This document shows positions 29,275-31,322 of a stretch of 31,322 nt of DNA, piece by piece; the first letter of the stretch is position 1, and the number at the start of each line of letters is the position of its first letter. Source of the stretch: a bacterium (lineage in GTDB: Bacteria > Cyanobacteriota > Vampirovibrionia > Gastranaerophilales > Gastranaerophilaceae); the NCBI GenBank assembly GCA_017477685.1, contig JAFUUT010000207.1, forward strand, positions 1-31,322, in the 5' to 3' direction. The translations under genes and the position numbers were made by a program. The notes beneath the pieces were generated by a model, which did no database searches, was not told the origin of the DNA, and saw only the letters and a program-made list of their open reading frames with translations.

Positions 29275-29751
29275 TTATCTATTGTGCGAATGGTGTTGAT
29301 GATTGTGATGATGAGAATTATCTCTGTCACGCGGTGGCGGAGGCGGTCTTCTGTCCCTGTCATTCCTGTAATCATCGCCATCGTCACTTAGTAATGTAAA
29401 TGCTGCCGCTCCCAGTACCAATGCTCCGATACCAAGCCCTGTAAGGATAGGGTGTCTGTCAGAGAAAGAGGCTTTTTGCGGCTTATACTCTGTATTATTG
29501 CTTGTTGTCTGAGTATTATATGTGTATTCTTGTTCTCTTGGAATAATATTTGTTGTTACAGTTCCATAATACGCATCATCAGATGAATACGCTTGATATG
29601 GTCTGTTTGACTCAACAGGTTGAGCGTATGTATTGTTGTAATACGTCGAATTGTTACTGCCGGGGGCAGTAAATACCCAGTTTTCCGCACTGAATGCCAA
29701 ATTTGATGCCGACATTAATAGCACCAAAAATATGGCAAGTATTCTCTTCAT
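29275..29751 (-). CDS. Exported or anchored protein with Pro and His-rich tail
   Basis: 158 aa, not recognised. It has a clear N-terminal signal peptide (MKR, hydrophobic core, likely cut after AFSA), an Asn/Tyr/Thr/Gln-rich extracytoplasmic stretch (25-95), one hydrophobic segment (101-121), an Asp-rich turn, five prolines (136-140), and a tail in which 7 of residues 147-156 are histidine. The histidine cluster suggests metal binding, possibly with zinc, nickel or copper; no sequence evidence fixes this. Very strong Shine-Dalgarno GGAGGTGA. Ends against the bidirectional terminator. Confidence 0.85.
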   Translation of the reverse strand: MKRILAIFLVLLMSASNLAFSAENWVFTAPGSNNSTYYNNTYAQPVESNRPYQAYSSDDAYYGTVTTNIIPREQEYTYNTQTTSNNTEYKPQKASFSDRHPILTGLGIGALVLGAAAFTLLSDDGDDYRNDRDRRPPPPPRDRDNSHHHNHQHHSHNR

Positions 29752-29862
29752 TCTTCACCTCCGTGTTTATATATTTTTTAGCTGATACTTATATAAAAAA
29801 TTTTTAAGAGGTGAATTTCAGAAATTTTATTTATAGTTACAAAACTTTACATTTTTGAATGT

Positions 29863-30906
29863 TTATATGTCGTAAAAATTTTGTACAAATTTTGATCTGA
29901 GTAAAACTTGCATTCTATGTGTTGAAGGGAAGTATAAATACAATCTTTCGCTATTTTTATCATAATAGCTGTATGCTGTTTTTACTTTGTTGTTATCAAA
30001 ACCTTTTTGCGGAGTAGAAAGGTATTTTATTGTTTTTATTTCTTTTGAATCAATGTCATGACCTGCAAATTCTTCCAGTCTTTCTTTAAAAGGAGCATAT
30101 ATGTCTTCTGTTCCCTCAGTTTCATCTAATTGAGAAGTTTTGCTTTTTGCAGGGTTTCCATTTAGTACGAGTGTTTCGTCTTTTTTAATATCAGGTGTTC
30201 TTTCTAATATATACGGGACGAAGACTTCTATATTGTCATTTCTGATAAATTCCCCATGAAGTGTATCTTTTAGATTTTGAATCATTGAGCCCAGAGATTT
30301 TTCGTTTTCATAATCTTCTAAACTTCTGCAAGCTTCTTCTCTATTTTGTGCATATATTGAGAATTTACATGGTTTACCTTCTACTTCTAAATATACAGCA
30401 GCTCTTTGTGTTGTCGGGTCTTTTTCAAAGTGAACTATATTTATATCTTTTGCAAGGGCATTTCTATATATTTCAAGCTGTGCTTTGTGGTCATTATTTC
30501 TGTATAAACCGAGCTTGTCAGCGATATCCATCAATTCAAAAGGTATTTCTTCATTGTATGAATTTAATATACTGTCAGCCAGCCAAAACTTGATTTTTTC
30601 TTCTTTATTATCTCCTGCTTGGAAACATTCTATAGGGATTTTAATTTCTCCAAAATCTCCGTTATTGTTTTCCAGTGCAACAATGTTTTCAATGGTGTCT
30701 ATTTTTGCAATATTACAAGCTTCCATAATCTTGTCCATGTCTTCATCGTTTAGTATTGGTTCTGCAAAATCATCATTATTGCCGTGGAGTTCAAAAATAT
30801 CCTGCTCTAAATCGTTCCCTTTGAATGCAATATGTTTATTTTGATTTAAGAGATTTGTTTGGTAATTGTAATTACTTGTAATTTGATAATTTGATAATAT
30901 TTTCAT
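29863..30906 (-). CDS. Lineage-type orphan with N-terminal AFKGN motif
   Basis: 347 aa, not recognised. After a polar, Asn/Gln-rich start comes the motif IAFKGN (26-31), which I have seen at the start of many proteins from this bacterial group and which may be a sorting or anchoring tag; that is memory and inference. The rest is acidic and probably soluble, with alternating helices and a strand-rich end (TAYSYYDKNSERLYLYFPSTHRMQVL). The C-terminal 60 residues match those of the next gene upstream (31081-31322), so the pair is a tandem duplication. AAGGA precedes the ATG. Confidence 0.85.
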   Translation of the reverse strand: MKILSNYQITSNYNYQTNLLNQNKHIAFKGNDLEQDIFELHGNNDDFAEPILNDEDMDKIMEACNIAKIDTIENIVALENNNGDFGEIKIPIECFQAGDNKEEKIKFWLADSILNSYNEEIPFELMDIADKLGLYRNNDHKAQLEIYRNALAKDINIVHFEKDPTTQRAAVYLEVEGKPCKFSIYAQNREEACRSLEDYENEKSLGSMIQNLKDTLHGEFIRNDNIEVFVPYILERTPDIKKDETLVLNGNPAKSKTSQLDETEGTEDIYAPFKERLEEFAGHDIDSKEIKTIKYLSTPQKGFDNNKVKTAYSYYDKNSERLYLYFPSTHRMQVLLRSKFVQNFYDI

Positions 30907-31011
30907 AAAAATAGTCCTTATTTTTTTAATACTCTTTTATATGTAAACCCGCTGAAGAAAAAATTTTCCATTTTTGACAAATAAGTTTTACAATTCTTAA
31001 CCTGTAAATGC

Positions 31012-31057
31012 TAAAAAAAAATTGATGCTTAAAAATATGAAGTTTGAGCATCAATTT
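31012..31057 (-). terminator. Terminator between the two tandem paralogues
   Basis: Read on the minus strand: AAATTGATGCT (from 31047-31057), 17-nt loop, AGCATCAATTT (from 31019-31029), then a T-run (31012-31020). An 11-bp perfect stem; it separates transcription of the two paralogues. Confidence 0.88.
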
Positions 31058-31080
31058 AATGGTAATAATTTTGTTTATAT

Positions 31081-31322
31081 TTAGTATATATCGTCTTTTA
31101 TTTTCGGTATATCTATATTTTTAGTTTGTCCGTTACTGTATAAAAGTTGTATTCTTTTTTCTGACGGGATGTATAAATATGTTTTAGCTTGTTCGCTGTC
31201 GTAATATCCGTACGCTGAGTGCAAGATATTATTATCATACCCTTCATACGGTTTTTCTATATAGTAGATTAATTTTATTTCTTCAGGGTTGTGATTTTTA
31301 GGTAATAATTTTTCAAATATTC
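31081..31322 (-). CDS. Paralogue of the AFKGN protein, C-terminal part only
   Basis: The last 79 codons of a gene that continues past the right edge. Its visible end aligns with the end of the 29863-30906 product: shared pieces include EIK.I.Y, the DNN pair, AY.YYD and YLY.PS..R.Q.L, roughly 40 % identity over about 60 residues by eye. Function unknown. The start and any N-terminal motif lie outside the window. A terminator follows the stop. Confidence 0.85.
   Translation of the reverse strand, partial: IFEKLLPKNHNPEEIKLIYYIEKPYEGYDNNILHSAYGYYDSEQAKTYLYIPSEKRIQLLYSNGQTKNIDIPKIKDDIY

Noticed and set aside
30261..30844. Plus-strand open frames opposite the AFKGN gene
   Set aside because: Low-complexity Leu/Ser-rich shadows of the minus-strand gene with no start signals.
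1..31322. TGA reassigned to an amino acid
   Set aside because: No gene contains an in-frame TGA, and Trp uses TGG, so this window shows avoidance, not reassignment.
1..31322. tRNA, rRNA or known riboswitch
   Set aside because: No cloverleaf, rRNA segment or recognised aptamer core was seen in any intergenic stretch.

Overview
The window is about 31 kb of AT-rich bacterial chromosome. It fits a member of the non-photosynthetic Cyanobacteria relatives (Melainabacteria/Vampirovibrionia, most likely gut Gastranaerophilales). That placement is inference. It rests on a cyanobacteria-like S10 core, a cyanobacterial-type degenerate GyrA box (QNRATRG), an atpD-atpC pair away from the other ATP synthase genes, and tandem paralogues with an N-terminal AFKGN motif that I associate from memory with this lineage. 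I found 42 protein-coding genes, two of them cut by the window edges, and no rRNA, tRNA or CRISPR array. All 42 stop codons are TAA (26) or TAG (16); none is TGA.

Layout. 1-1.1 kb: the end of a phosphohexomutase gene and its terminator. 1.2-8.9 kb: the S10 operon plus the start of spc (rpsJ-rplC-rplD-rplW-rplB-rpsS-rplV-rpsC-rplP-rpmC-rpsQ-rplN-rplX-rplE-rpsN). It is closed by a strong terminator after rpsN, so rpsH and everything normally downstream is elsewhere. Seven spacers of 71-238 bp in this operon are unusually long, and most are rich in hairpins. Two of them share a 27-bp repeat. 9-10.1 kb: prfA. 10.1-10.9 kb: a small island with a 53-bp tandem array, a 67-aa orphan gene and a divergent 50-aa ribbon-helix-helix gene. 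Overlapping promoters and operator-like repeats lie between the two genes. The ribbon-helix-helix gene runs straight into ylxR-infB (10.9-13.6 kb).

13.7-14.3 kb: a lineage-type orphan gene with a large inverted repeat in its leader, convergent with atpC-atpD (14.3-16.1 kb, minus). 16.1-16.7 kb is non-coding, made of strong hairpins and bounded by 15-bp inverted repeats (MITE-like). 16.7-18.0 kb (minus): lgt and a TPR lipoprotein. 18.1-22.0 kb (plus): a five-gene operon encoding a free-standing ClpX-type zinc finger, a large helical orphan, RuvX, a DUF1292 protein and a 452-aa protein with six Clp-N repeats but no ATPase. 22.1-22.8 kb: a small HTH regulator divergent from a HAD-like protein. 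22.8-26.3 kb: tilS-hpt-orphan-nagZ. 26.4-29.2 kb: gyrA and a PC4-like ssDNA-binding protein, closed by a bidirectional terminator. 29.3-31.3 kb (minus): a secreted or anchored His-rich protein and two tandem paralogues of unknown function.

Most of the window is housekeeping: translation, supercoiling, ATP synthesis, lipoprotein maturation, and purine and wall-sugar salvage. The parts most worth following are the operon with two ATPase-less Clp recognition domains, the switch-like island spliced upstream of ylxR-infB, the hairpin-filled ribosomal operon spacers, and the absence of UGA stops.
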